From NCBI GenBank assembly GCA_028713395.1, contig JAQTOJ010000026.1:1-13723 (forward strand): a stretch of 13,723 nt of DNA, written 5' to 3'. This document shows, one piece after another, positions 6,766 to 13,284 of this stretch; the stretch's first letter is position 1, and each line of letters opens with the position of its first letter. Under the pieces are notes generated by a model that searched no databases, had not been told where the DNA came from, and saw nothing but the letters and a program-made list of their open reading frames with translations. The DNA comes from Dehalococcoidales bacterium. GTDB taxonomy: Bacteria > Chloroflexota > Dehalococcoidia > Dehalococcoidales > Fen-1064. The position numbers and the translations under genes were made by a program.

Positions 6766-7794
6766 CTAGCAAATTCTGGGGAGCGGCTCTCCCACCAGCA
6801 TGTCCACAATTCTGGATGACCCCAGCGCGGTCTTCAGACTCACCCTCCCGGCATGATCGGAAGCCACGTCTCCGATTACCGCCGCGTTCTTGCCGTAAAC
6901 ATTCTTTTGTATAGCTTTCAATACTTTATCGGCATCCTCAGGCGAGACAATGACGATCATTTTCCCTTCATTGGCCACGTACAGCGGGTCCAGTCCCAGC
7001 ATCTCACAGGCGCCGTTGACCTCTTCCCGGATGGGGATTTTACTCTCGTCCAGCCGAATGCTGACCTGCGCTTGTTTGGCAATTTCATTCAAGGTAGATG
7101 CCAGCCCGCCGCGCGTGGGATCGCGCAGCACATGAATCTTGCCGCTGACTTTTAACATCTCCGCTACCATATTGCCCAATGGCGCGACATCGCTCTTTAG
7201 TTTGGTCTCAAAACCCAGCCCCTCGCGCTGGCTGAGCACGGCAATACCGTGGTCGCCGATCGTGCCCGTAATAATCACCTTATCGCCGGGCTTGGCGTTA
7301 ATCCCGGAAATCTCCACCCCATCCGCAATCGCGCCGAGGCCGGCGGTATTGATGAAGATTTTATCCGCGCCGCCCCGGTTGACCACCTTGGTGTCCCCTG
7401 TGATGATTTTTACCCCCGCTTCCGTGGCCGTCGCCTTGATGGAAGCTACGATTTTTTGCAAATCTTTGACCGCAAAGCCTTCTTCGATGATAAATGCCAG
7501 CGAAAGATATAGCGCTTTCGCCCCGGAGGTAGAGAGATCGTTGACCGTGCCGCAGACCGCCAGTCTTCCTATATCACCGCCCGGGAAAAAGATGGGATTC
7601 ACCACATAACTATCGGTGGTGAAGGCCAGCCTCCCCTTGGCTTCGAAAACCGCCGCGTCGTCCATCCGGCTCAGTATCTCGTTGTCTAGCGCCGTCACAA
7701 AATTTTTCGTGATCAGATCGTGCGCCAGCTTGCCCCCCGAGCCGTGGGCTAAAAGTATTTTATCGTTAGCTTCCATGGATTTATTTTTCTCCAT
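6766..7794 (-). CDS. hypE: HypE, carbamoyl dehydratase of [NiFe]-hydrogenase maturation
   Basis: The 342-residue protein belongs to the PurM/AIR-synthase-like family. It contains ILLAHGSGGK (13-22), the metal/ATP loop RMDDAAVF (43-50), FTTDSYVVNPIFFPGGDIG (58-76) and GTVNDLSTSGA (82-92), plus a glycine-rich second half. It ends PRIC, so Cys342 is the C-terminal cysteine that accepts the carbamoyl group from HypF and, after ATP-dependent dehydration, carries the thiocyanate that donates CN to iron. All key parts are intact. The start overlaps the Nudix gene by 14 bases; a second ATG six codons in (7774-7776) has a GGAG upstream and is a reasonable alternative start. Confidence 0.96.
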   Translation of the reverse strand: MEKNKSMEANDKILLAHGSGGKLAHDLITKNFVTALDNEILSRMDDAAVFEAKGRLAFTTDSYVVNPIFFPGGDIGRLAVCGTVNDLSTSGAKALYLSLAFIIEEGFAVKDLQKIVASIKATATEAGVKIITGDTKVVNRGGADKIFINTAGLGAIADGVEISGINAKPGDKVIITGTIGDHGIAVLSQREGLGFETKLKSDVAPLGNMVAEMLKVSGKIHVLRDPTRGGLASTLNEIAKQAQVSIRLDESKIPIREEVNGACEMLGLDPLYVANEGKMIVIVSPEDADKVLKAIQKNVYGKNAAVIGDVASDHAGRVSLKTALGSSRIVDMLVGEPLPRIC

Positions 7795-8284
7795 AAAACG
7801 TATAGAAATCCCCTTGGTATTTACCCCGTCCTGGGAAATTACCCCTAACGAGTTGTTGCCACCGTGTCGAAAATCCGTAAGCTGATAGTTCAGTAATCGG
7901 GACCATCTTCATTTCGCGGATTCTATCGGACGAACCTGACGGAGCGGGGTCCAAATGCGTCCATTCCATTGGCAAGATATTGTTTTTCAACCTTTCCACC
8001 AGAAACAATATATGCACTATATGCGCCTGTTGGATGATTCTATCGGTGATATAAAGTAACTCCTTAACACGGGCGTCCAGTCCGGTCTCCTCTTTCATTT
8101 CTCGCGCGATGCATTCTGCCAGCGTCTCACCCATTTCCAGCCTGCCGCCGGGTAAAGCCCAGTGACGGGTCGGGGTGACTTCCTGCTTCAACAACAGTAT
8201 TCTCCCGTCTTCAATCAGCGCCGAGGCAGCCCGGATCATGGGCCGAATTGGCATTGCTGCGCTAGTCAATCGCATTGCCTCCAT
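7781..8284 (-). CDS. Nudix hydrolase inserted between hypD and hypE
   Basis: The 167-residue protein has a perfect Nudix box, G-x5-E-x7-RE-x2-EE-x-G, from Gly47 to Leu69 (GRLEMGE, then REMKEETGL). It is preceded by HWALPGG, which favours nucleoside-diphosphate-type substrates in an ADP-ribose/8-oxo-dGTP/MutT-like group. The substrate cannot be assigned. The frame overlaps hypD by 23 bases and hypE by 14, so it is translated as part of the hyp operon. Start choice is open: ATGs exist at 8284, 8275, 8254 and 8239, and a GGAGG sits only two bases before the 8275 ATG. The conserved part begins near residue 17, so any of these gives a full domain. Whether it serves hydrogenase maturation or is a passenger is unknown. 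Confidence 0.92.
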   Translation of the reverse strand: MEAMRLTSAAMPIRPMIRAASALIEDGRILLLKQEVTPTRHWALPGGRLEMGETLAECIAREMKEETGLDARVKELLYITDRIIQQAHIVHILFLVERLKNNILPMEWTHLDPAPSGSSDRIREMKMVPITELSAYGFSTRWQQLVRGNFPGRGKYQGDFYTFYGEK

Positions 8285-9356
8285 ACAGGAAATAGGCCGA
8301 ACATGTTCCCTCCGATGATACCATACAGGGCCCCACCGGCGATTCCGGATTGCACACCTTGCCGAACAACTTACAGTCCAACGGGGTATTCACCCCCCGC
8401 AACACCTCGCCGCAGAGGCAGCCTTTCGGGTCATCTACGGGCGCTGCTTTAATCTCAAATTTCTCTTCAGCATCGAACTGCCGGTACTCTTTTTTGATTT
8501 TCAGACCGCTGCCGGGAATCACGCCGAACCCGCGCCATTGGGCTGGTGCGGGTTCATAGACCTGCGACATCAAATCCAGGGCTATCTTATTACCCTCCGG
8601 CGCTACACCGCGCCGGTAGGCGATTTCCACCCTGGCCTGCTTGTTTTCCACCTGCTCCACCAGCATATCGATACATTGCAAAACGTCCAGCGGCTCAAAA
8701 CCCGCCACCACACATGGAATCCTGTAATCATGCGCAATAAAATCCCACGCCTGCGCGCCGGTGATAGCGGACACATGCCCCGGACAGATCAGTCCGTCCA
8801 GTTTCACTTCACCGGATTGCAGAATCGCTTTGATCGCGGGCGGCGAAAGCTTGTTCTGTGATAGGACGTAGTAATTCTTTACCCCTGTTTCCTGCGCCTC
8901 CAATATCGAGGCGGCAACCGTAGGCGCGGTCGTTTCAAAACCAATGCCCAGGAACACTACCGACTTCTCCGGGTTTTCTTTGGCAATTTGCAATGCATCC
9001 AACGTGGAGTAGACCATCCGTACATCCGCGCCGGCGGCCCGGGCTTTTTGCAGGCTGGATTTGCTGCCCGGCACCTTGAGCATGTCCCCAAAAGTCGTAA
9101 TGATCACGCCTTTTTCCTGCGCCAGGGCAATCGCTTTATCTATGTCCACCGTCGCTGTGACACAGACCGGACAGCCCGGCCCGGAAATCATCTCGATGTT
9201 TTTGGGCAGTAATTGCCGGATGCCGTAGCGGAAAATCGCTACTGTATGCCCGCCGCAGAACTCCATGAAACGTGCCTTTTTACGGGAACGCTCGCGGATG
9301 TGGCTCAATAATGCCTGCGCCACTTCATTATTACGGAATTCGGTGGTATATTTCAC
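8262..9356 (-). CDS. hypD: HypD, Fe-S scaffold protein for Fe(CN)2CO assembly
   Basis: The 364-residue protein shows all HypD hallmarks: CGGHT at 34-38, GPGCPVC at 59-65, GFETTAPT at 139-146, and a C-terminal cysteine cluster (KGCLCGEVLRG, DCKLFGKVCNPE, VGPCMVSSEGTCSAY) for the [4Fe-4S] cluster and redox thiols. With HypC it holds the iron while cyanide from HypE and CO are added. The start is GTG at 9354-9356, with only a weak GAGA upstream. The gene follows hypC after 100 bases and overlaps the Nudix gene at its end. Confidence 0.97.
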   Translation of the reverse strand: MKYTTEFRNNEVAQALLSHIRERSRKKARFMEFCGGHTVAIFRYGIRQLLPKNIEMISGPGCPVCVTATVDIDKAIALAQEKGVIITTFGDMLKVPGSKSSLQKARAAGADVRMVYSTLDALQIAKENPEKSVVFLGIGFETTAPTVAASILEAQETGVKNYYVLSQNKLSPPAIKAILQSGEVKLDGLICPGHVSAITGAQAWDFIAHDYRIPCVVAGFEPLDVLQCIDMLVEQVENKQARVEIAYRRGVAPEGNKIALDLMSQVYEPAPAQWRGFGVIPGSGLKIKKEYRQFDAEEKFEIKAAPVDDPKGCLCGEVLRGVNTPLDCKLFGKVCNPESPVGPCMVSSEGTCSAYFLYGGNAID

Positions 9357-9376
9357 AATAATTCTCTATCACTAAT

Positions 9377-9405
9377 AAAAAAACTCCCTTAGCGCAGCGA
9401 AAGGG
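9377..9405 (-). terminator. Possible attenuator between hypC and hypD
   Basis: On the minus strand a short stem, CCCTT/AAGGG (9401-9405 with 9386-9390), is followed after two bases by seven T residues (9377-9383). Five base pairs around a 10-base loop are weak for an intrinsic terminator. At most it would give partial termination and so lower expression of hypD and later genes. Confidence 0.25.
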
Positions 9406-9456
9406 TCTCTCTGACAAAGTAACTATTTCTTCAACGTCTAATAGACACATCAAAGC

Positions 9457-9681
9457 CTACTCAGTCACCTGCTCCGCCATCTCGGCAAACAGCTTCAAAG
9501 TCTCTTCGGCTTCCTGCTTATCGATGATGTTGATGGCAAAACCGGTATGCAACAAAACATAATCCCCCGTCTTGGCTTCCGGGGTCAATCTCAAACTGAT
9601 GCGGCGGGTAATCCCCCCGATTTCCACATCGGCGTCTTTCCCCTCTATTTTCTTGATTAATGCTGGTACCGCCAGACACAT
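9457..9681 (-). CDS. hypC: HypC, hydrogenase maturation chaperone
   Basis: The 74-residue protein starts MCLAVPALI. Cys2 after Met removal is the iron- and HypD-binding residue of HypC/HybG proteins. The family beta-barrel core is visible in DADVEIGGITRRISLRLTPE and TGDYVLLHTGFAINII. Length is normal. It partners HypD to carry Fe(CN)2CO to the large-subunit precursor. A GAGG lies about ten bases before the ATG. The 105-base gap from hypF contains a hairpin repeat. Confidence 0.96.
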   Translation of the reverse strand: MCLAVPALIKKIEGKDADVEIGGITRRISLRLTPEAKTGDYVLLHTGFAINIIDKQEAEETLKLFAEMAEQVTE

Positions 9682-9719
9682 AAGTCTATCCTCTTGTTCA
9701 ATAGTACTTGGTCTTAGTT

Positions 9720-9757
9720 GTCTCCCTCCTTAGGTAAGGAGGGATTAAGGGAGATTT
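9720..9757. repeat. Hairpin repeat between hypF and hypC
   Basis: CCCTCCTTA (9724-9732) pairs with TAAGGAGGG (9735-9743) around GG, followed by ATTAAGGGAGATTTG. The same build, a C-rich stem with TTA/TAA at the tip and a GGGAGATTT tail, is found at 6330-6366 and partly at 6648-6680 and 4573-4591. It is a dispersed element, not a strong terminator, since no T-run follows on the minus strand. Confidence 0.6.
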
Positions 9758-9786
9758 GATAACCGTTTATTTCAAATTCCTCTGTT

Positions 9787-11733
9787 TTATTTTCTCGCCT
9801 GATTTGCGTTCACTGCCTGCCCCAGCGAAATGCCGCCGTCGTTGCAGGGCGCCAGGTGGTGCGTGAAAACCTTAAACCCGGCTTCTTTTAGTTTATGTGA
9901 AGTCAATTTTAATAGCAAACGGTTCTGAAAAACCCCGCCGCTCAGCGCGATGCTTTTTATCCCTGTCTCCCGTGAAATTTCCCGGCACATCTCCACGGCG
10001 ATTTCCGCCATCGTCAAATGCAATTTGAGTGAAATGTGAGCCACCGGCATGTTATTTCTCACATCCCCTATGACCGCCTCCATCAATTTCCCCAGCCTGA
10101 CCGTCTTTATCCCTGATTTTTCATCAATAGTAAAAGGATAACGCCCGGATTGGTTCAGTGTGCGGCGTTGCGGCGCCCGCATTTCCAGTTCGATCGCCGC
10201 CTGCGCTTCATAACTGGCTTCAAAACACACCCCGGTAATGGCCGCTACCGCGTCGAACAACCGTCCCGCGCTGGAGGTCAACGGTGCATTCAAGCCTTTC
10301 GCTATTTGCTGCTTGATTATCGTCAATTCGGAAGCCGGGATTTTGCTAAAAGCCAATCCTTCCAGCGGAAAATTCTGCCCTAGTAAAGAATAAATATACC
10401 CCAGCGCCATGCGGTAGGTCTTCTTTATCGCCAGCGCGCCGCCCGGCATCGGCACATATTCCAGTTGCCCGGCGCGTTGGTATTTTTGCCGGTCGGCTAC
10501 TAAAAATTCCCCACCCCAGATATGCCCGTCCGTGCCGTAACCCGCCCCGTCAAAAGCCACCCCGATGACCGGCTCTTCAATACCGTTTTCCGCCATGCAG
10601 CTCACGATGTGCGCGTGGTGGTGCTGTACCTTGACCAACGGCAGATTATGACTGGCGGCATACTCGATCGCGTACTTGCTGGGCAGGTATTCCGGGTGCA
10701 GGTCGCACGCCACGATTTCCGGCTTGATGCGGAACAGTTTCTTATACAGTTCCAGGGTGTTTTCATAGTGCTCCAGCGTCTCCGTGTTCTCCATATCCCC
10801 AATGTGCTGGCTGATAAAAGCGTGGTCGTCACGGGTCAGGCAGAAGGTGTTTTTCAATTCCGCCCCGCAGGCCAGGATTTGTTTTGAAGTGTAAGGTAAG
10901 TGTATGGGGTAAGGCGCATAGCCGCGGGCGCGGCGTAAAGCTACCGGTTTTTTGTTTTCTACCACAAACACGGAATCATCGTAACGCGCGCGGATGTCCC
11001 GGTTGTGCCGCAGAAAATAATCGGCGATGTCTTTCAAACGCTCTAGAGCCTCTTCATTATCCCTGGCAATCGGCTCCTCGCTCAAATTGCCGCTGGTCAT
11101 CACTAAAGGCAGCCGTGTTTCCCGCAGCAGCAGGTGATGCAGCGGTGTATAGGGCAGCATCACGCCCAGATTATTTAGCCCCGGCGCAACCCCGGCCGTA
11201 ATATCGGAGAATTTATTATCCCAGCCTACCAGCACGATGGGCGCCGCAGGTGACATCAATAATTGTTCTTCCGCCGCGGAAAGGCGACAGTGTATCAAAA
11301 TATCATCTATGGTTGCCATCATCACCGCGAAAGGTTTGGCGGGACGGCGCTTTCGGTCTCTGAGAAGCTGCGCCGCCTGAGGGTTTGTTGCGTCACAAGC
11401 TAATTGAAAGCCGCCTAATCCTTTGATCGCCAGTATCTTCCCGGCTTTAAGCAGCGTAGCGGCTTTTTTTATCGCATCGCCCGTTGGCACGGTTCGGCCG
11501 TAGTTATCCACCAGTTCCAACCTCGGGCCGCAAACAGGACAGGCATTCGGCTGGGCGTGAAACCGGCGGTTGCCGGGGTCGTCGTATTCTTTCCGGCAGT
11601 CCGGGCACATCTTGAATTCTTTCATGGTGGTGGCGGGACGGTCGTAGGGTATATCCTCGATGATCGTGAACCGCGGGCCGCAGTTGGTACAGTTGGTGAA
11701 GGGATATCGATATCGCCTGTCCGCGGGATTCAT
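9787..11733 (-). CDS. hypF: HypF, main C-terminal part (zinc finger, YrdC-like and Kae1-like domains) after an in-frame stop
   Basis: This 648-codon frame is the bulk of carbamoyltransferase HypF. Its first residues carry the rest of the zinc-finger region (CTNC at 15-18, then CPDC and CPVC), followed by the YrdC-like domain (IKGLGGFQLACDATNP, KRRPAKPFAVM, TSGNLSEEPI). The Kae1-like domain contains HHHAHIVSCMAENG, FDGAGYGTDGHIWGGEF and SGGVFQN. HypF makes carbamoyl-adenylate from carbamoyl phosphate and ATP and passes the carbamoyl to HypE. The frame is the exact continuation of the acylphosphatase part at 11740-12099, separated by TAA GAG ATA. The ATG at 11731-11733 lies nine bases from the TAA, with AAGAG in front, so reinitiation is conceivable. 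The product alone would lack the acylphosphatase domain and half of the first zinc finger. With both parts the length (about 770 residues) is normal. Confidence 0.93.
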   Translation of the reverse strand: MNPADRRYRYPFTNCTNCGPRFTIIEDIPYDRPATTMKEFKMCPDCRKEYDDPGNRRFHAQPNACPVCGPRLELVDNYGRTVPTGDAIKKAATLLKAGKILAIKGLGGFQLACDATNPQAAQLLRDRKRRPAKPFAVMMATIDDILIHCRLSAAEEQLLMSPAAPIVLVGWDNKFSDITAGVAPGLNNLGVMLPYTPLHHLLLRETRLPLVMTSGNLSEEPIARDNEEALERLKDIADYFLRHNRDIRARYDDSVFVVENKKPVALRRARGYAPYPIHLPYTSKQILACGAELKNTFCLTRDDHAFISQHIGDMENTETLEHYENTLELYKKLFRIKPEIVACDLHPEYLPSKYAIEYAASHNLPLVKVQHHHAHIVSCMAENGIEEPVIGVAFDGAGYGTDGHIWGGEFLVADRQKYQRAGQLEYVPMPGGALAIKKTYRMALGYIYSLLGQNFPLEGLAFSKIPASELTIIKQQIAKGLNAPLTSSAGRLFDAVAAITGVCFEASYEAQAAIELEMRAPQRRTLNQSGRYPFTIDEKSGIKTVRLGKLMEAVIGDVRNNMPVAHISLKLHLTMAEIAVEMCREISRETGIKSIALSGGVFQNRLLLKLTSHKLKEAGFKVFTHHLAPCNDGGISLGQAVNANQARK

Positions 11734-11739
11734 TATCTC

Positions 11740-12099
11740 TTACAAACAATCCGGGCAGGTGGCGATATCCGGTGAGACCAGTTGGTATTCACCCGCCTGC
11801 GGCTGACTCTCAACGATCCGGAAATCGGGGTAGCCTTTCACCGGCAAGGTTTTTTGAGAGATATGTTCGATGCGTGCCATCGGCGGCGGCTGGGTACTCA
11901 GTCCGCTAAGCAAACTTTGAATCCGCGCCTCCGGCCCCTCAACATCTATTTCTAAGCTGCCAGAGGTATTGCGCACACTGCCATTCAGCTTATTTTCTCG
12001 CGCCAGGCGATACACAAAAGGCCGGAACCCGACCCCCTGCACCACTCCCGTGATCGTAATATGTCGCCGTTCTATTTTACCCGTTGTTTTTACATTCAT
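11740..12099 (-). CDS. hypF: HypF, N-terminal acylphosphatase part ending at a premature TAA
   Basis: The 119-residue product is the acylphosphatase domain of HypF. VQGVGFRPFVYRLA (20-33) holds the catalytic Arg loop and NTSG at 44-47 the catalytic Asn. The domain hydrolyses carbamoyl phosphate. It ends ...IATCPDCL, the first half (Cys115, Cys118) of the first zinc finger, and then TAA at 11740-11742. In HypF this is normally followed within a few residues by DPADRRYRYPF; that continuation is present in the same frame right after the stop, so a single substitution (for instance AAA, CAA or GAA to TAA) explains it. The ATG has a good AAGGAG six bases upstream. Either hypF is newly inactivated, or it is made as two pieces, or the base is an assembly error. 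Confidence 0.92.
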   Translation of the reverse strand: MNVKTTGKIERRHITITGVVQGVGFRPFVYRLARENKLNGSVRNTSGSLEIDVEGPEARIQSLLSGLSTQPPPMARIEHISQKTLPVKGYPDFRIVESQPQAGEYQLVSPDIATCPDCL

Positions 12100-12485
12100 T
12101 TCTCCTTCAATTATAGCCGGATTCGTTGTTCTTCACCAACGCCATTTCGTCTACATTTGTCGTAGCCGCATCAAACAGCAATCGCGAATCGTGTCCCATG
12201 GTAGTTCTAGAAGATGAAGAGCTACCGCTCTTCATCTCGTATATCTCCCTCTCTCTGCAAAGCCTGCCCCTTATGTGCGACTTCATCGCCATCCCGTATG
12301 AATCTTTAAGAATCGGGACTTGATACGGGGGAGAGGTTTTCGGTGAGGGTCGGCGTGTGAGTCAATGGCAACGGTTAATAGTATCCCCCAATTTTGATAT
12401 GGTATGCCCATAACAGAGTCGGCAAAAACAAAAGAGGGATGACAAATCATCCCTCTTTTCAGCTTATTTCAGTATGCCGGCCTAA
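12100..12485. repeat. Intergenic region: terminator plus copy B of the main modular repeat
   Basis: I support no gene in these 386 bases. A short minus-strand frame near 12107-12292 has no recognisable family and crosses repeat modules. Copy B (12204-12353) has the GTTCTAGAAG box, the hairpin AGATGAAGAGC/GCTCTTCATCT (12212-12222 with 12227-12237, loop TACC), CTCGT, a CTCCCTCTC segment, and the right end GAGAGGTTTTCGGTGAGGGTCGG. Between the last two lies an extra piece with CATCCCGTATGAAT...ATCGGGACT (12292-12321), related to 4418-4439, as if one repeat had inserted into another. The nfu terminator is at 12430-12459. No convincing hypF promoter was found. Confidence 0.65.
12430..12459 (-). terminator. 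Intrinsic terminator of the Cys-type nfu gene
   Basis: AAAAGAGGGATGA (12430-12442) pairs with all 13 bases of TCATCCCTCTTTT (12447-12459) around a four-base loop. On the minus strand it is followed by TTTTGTTTTT. It lies 26 bases past the stop of the gene at 12486. The A/T ends make it potentially bidirectional. Confidence 0.88.
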
Positions 12486-12722
12486 TTAATCAGCGTCAAC
12501 GTTGACCACTTGTTTCACGGTCGTCGGAAGCTGTTGCTTGAGAATCCTCTCAATCCCGTTTTTCAAGGTCATGGTGGACATCGGGCAGCCGGCGCAGTGC
12601 CCCGTCAGTTTGACTTTCACCGTGCCATTTTTTACATCGACCAGTACCACATCACCGCCGTCAGCCTGCAAAGAGGGGCGGATTTTATCTAGGACAACCT
12701 GTACCTGTTCTTTCTCCGTCAT
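12486..12722 (-). CDS. NifU C-terminal-domain (Nfu-type) Fe-S protein, Cys form
   Basis: This is a stand-alone Nfu domain (NifU-like C-terminal family) of 78 residues. It has the family core LQADGGD (18-24), then LVDVKNGTV, then the cluster-binding CxxC as GHCAGCPMS with Cys43 and Cys46. Nfu domains dimerise and hold a [4Fe-4S] cluster between two CxxC pairs for delivery to client proteins. The frame stays open 13 codons further upstream, but AGGAGG at 12728-12733, five bases before the ATG at 12720-12722, fixes the start; the paralogue at 13049-13279 has the same arrangement. A perfect terminator follows. It is a single-gene unit upstream of hypF; a role in supplying clusters for hydrogenase or HypD is possible but only inferred from position. 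Confidence 0.93.
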   Translation of the reverse strand: MTEKEQVQVVLDKIRPSLQADGGDVVLVDVKNGTVKVKLTGHCAGCPMSTMTLKNGIERILKQQLPTTVKQVVNVDAD

Positions 12723-13048
12723 CAAAGCCTCCTGTTTATTATTTTTATGTCTACTATCCAATTGGTTCTTCTTGCTTCTGTTTGTTCACGGTTAGCTGTA
12801 ATCTGGTTGGGACAAGGTTGGTGTTCTTGAAGAGGAAGGGCGAATGCCCTTCCTCTCGTAAATTCCCCTCTCCCTTCAGGGAGAGGTTTGGGAGTGGGTC
12901 GTTGTGCTGGATAATAGCTCACTATATTCCATTATCAACCTAATGCAAGTGATACCATTTGTTTCTCATCTGGGGCAAATTATCCAATTATTGTAAAAAG
13001 AAAGAGGGAGCCGCACGGCTCCCTCTTATTTTACGATTGTGAGATTGT
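12723..13048. repeat. Gap between the two nfu genes, with copy C of the main modular repeat
   Basis: No gene in these 326 bases. Copy C (12795-12906) runs from GCTGTAATCTGGTTGGGAC through the hairpin AGAGGAAGGGC/GCCCTTCCTCT (12831-12841 with 12846-12856, loop GAAT), CTCGTAAATT, and CTCTCCCT/AGGGAGAG (12868-12875 with 12878-12885) to GGTTTGGGAGTGGGTCG. The terminator of the Sec-type gene occupies 13002-13027. The stretch just upstream of the Cys-type nfu gene (12735-12780) is AT-rich and may hold its promoter, but no good box pair is visible. Confidence 0.65.
13002..13027 (-). terminator. Intrinsic terminator of the Sec-type nfu gene
   Basis: AAGAGGGAGCCG (13002-13013) pairs with all 12 bases of CGGCTCCCTCTT (13016-13027). 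On the minus strand it is followed by TCTTTTTAC. It lies 21 bases past the TGA stop at 13049-13051. It is right for a gene ending at 13049 but not for one ending at the internal TGA, 90 bases earlier. The lower stem (AAGAGGGA) is shared with the terminator of the other nfu gene, while the top differs. Confidence 0.87.
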
Positions 13049-13279
13049 TCAGTCTCTCACTTCCACCACATTTTTTACCATCGGAAGCTGCTGCTTGAGA
13101 ATCCTCTCGACCCCCATCCTGAGGGTCATCGTGGACATCGGTCAACCCGCGCAGTGGCCGGTTAACCTCACACTTACGGTGCCGTTTTTCACGTCCACCA
13201 GTTCGATATCCCCGCCGTCTGCCTGCAGATTGGGACGGATCTTATCGAGCACGACTTGTACCTGTTCTTTTTCGGTCAT
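13049..13279 (-). CDS. Nfu-type Fe-S protein with selenocysteine in a CxxU motif (candidate selenoprotein)
   Basis: Reading through one TGA (13142-13144) gives 76 residues aligned end to end with the Nfu protein at 12486-12722. Of the first 66 positions 57 are identical. Position 46 is Cys in the paralogue and TGA here, so GHCAGCPMS becomes GHCAG-Sec-PMS, with Cys43 kept. The frame stays open for 30 codons beyond the TGA with the right residues (TMTL, ERILKQQLP, VKNVVEV) and ends at a second TGA, 21 bases before a strong terminator. AGGAGG lies five bases before the ATG. A seven-pair hairpin starts 14 bases after the TGA (listed separately). Nfu domains bind a [4Fe-4S] cluster through CxxC; a CxxU form could bind it differently or act in thiol/selenol redox chemistry. 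The alternative is a recent nonsense mutation (TGC to TGA). I favour Sec. The selA, selB, selC and selD genes are not in this window. Confidence 0.8.
13109..13127 (-). promoter_or_regulatory. Candidate bacterial SECIS element inside the Sec-type nfu gene
   Basis: On the minus strand GACCCTC (13127-13121) pairs with GGGGGTC (13115-13109): seven pairs, one of them T-G, around a five-base loop AGGAT. The loop starts after 21 bases from the TGA and has G at its second and third positions. Bacterial SECIS elements, which recruit SelB to recode UGA, lie directly after the UGA with the apical loop about 16-37 bases away and a G among the first two loop bases; this one fits. The Cys paralogue has no comparable stem at the same site. 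Confidence 0.72.
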
Positions 13280-13284
13280 TAAAG

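Noticed and set aside
6428..6772. Open frames on both strands in the hypE-hypA gap
   Set aside because: They follow the hairpins, carry low-complexity repeat-like peptide and have no recognisable domain. Regional structure is explained by dispersed repeats.
11740..11742. Recoded stop (Sec or pyrrolysine) in hypF
   Set aside because: The codon is TAA, used by neither system, and the position in HypF is a variable linker residue rather than a catalytic one.
12107..12292. Minus-strand open frame of 61 codons before hypF
   Set aside because: It crosses the hairpin and other repeat modules of copy B, has no ribosome binding site I trust and no family resemblance.
13142..13144. Simple nonsense mutation, making the upstream nfu copy a pseudogene
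   Set aside because: Not excluded, but less likely. The stop falls exactly on the second cluster Cys, the downstream frame and terminator are intact, and changes against the paralogue concentrate in a new hairpin at SECIS distance.
13142..13144. Alternative genetic code with TGA as Trp or Gly
   Set aside because: The acetyltransferase at 3793-4314 and the Sec-type gene itself (13049-13051) end at TGA, Trp is coded by TGG in the other genes, and the paralogue has Cys at this position.
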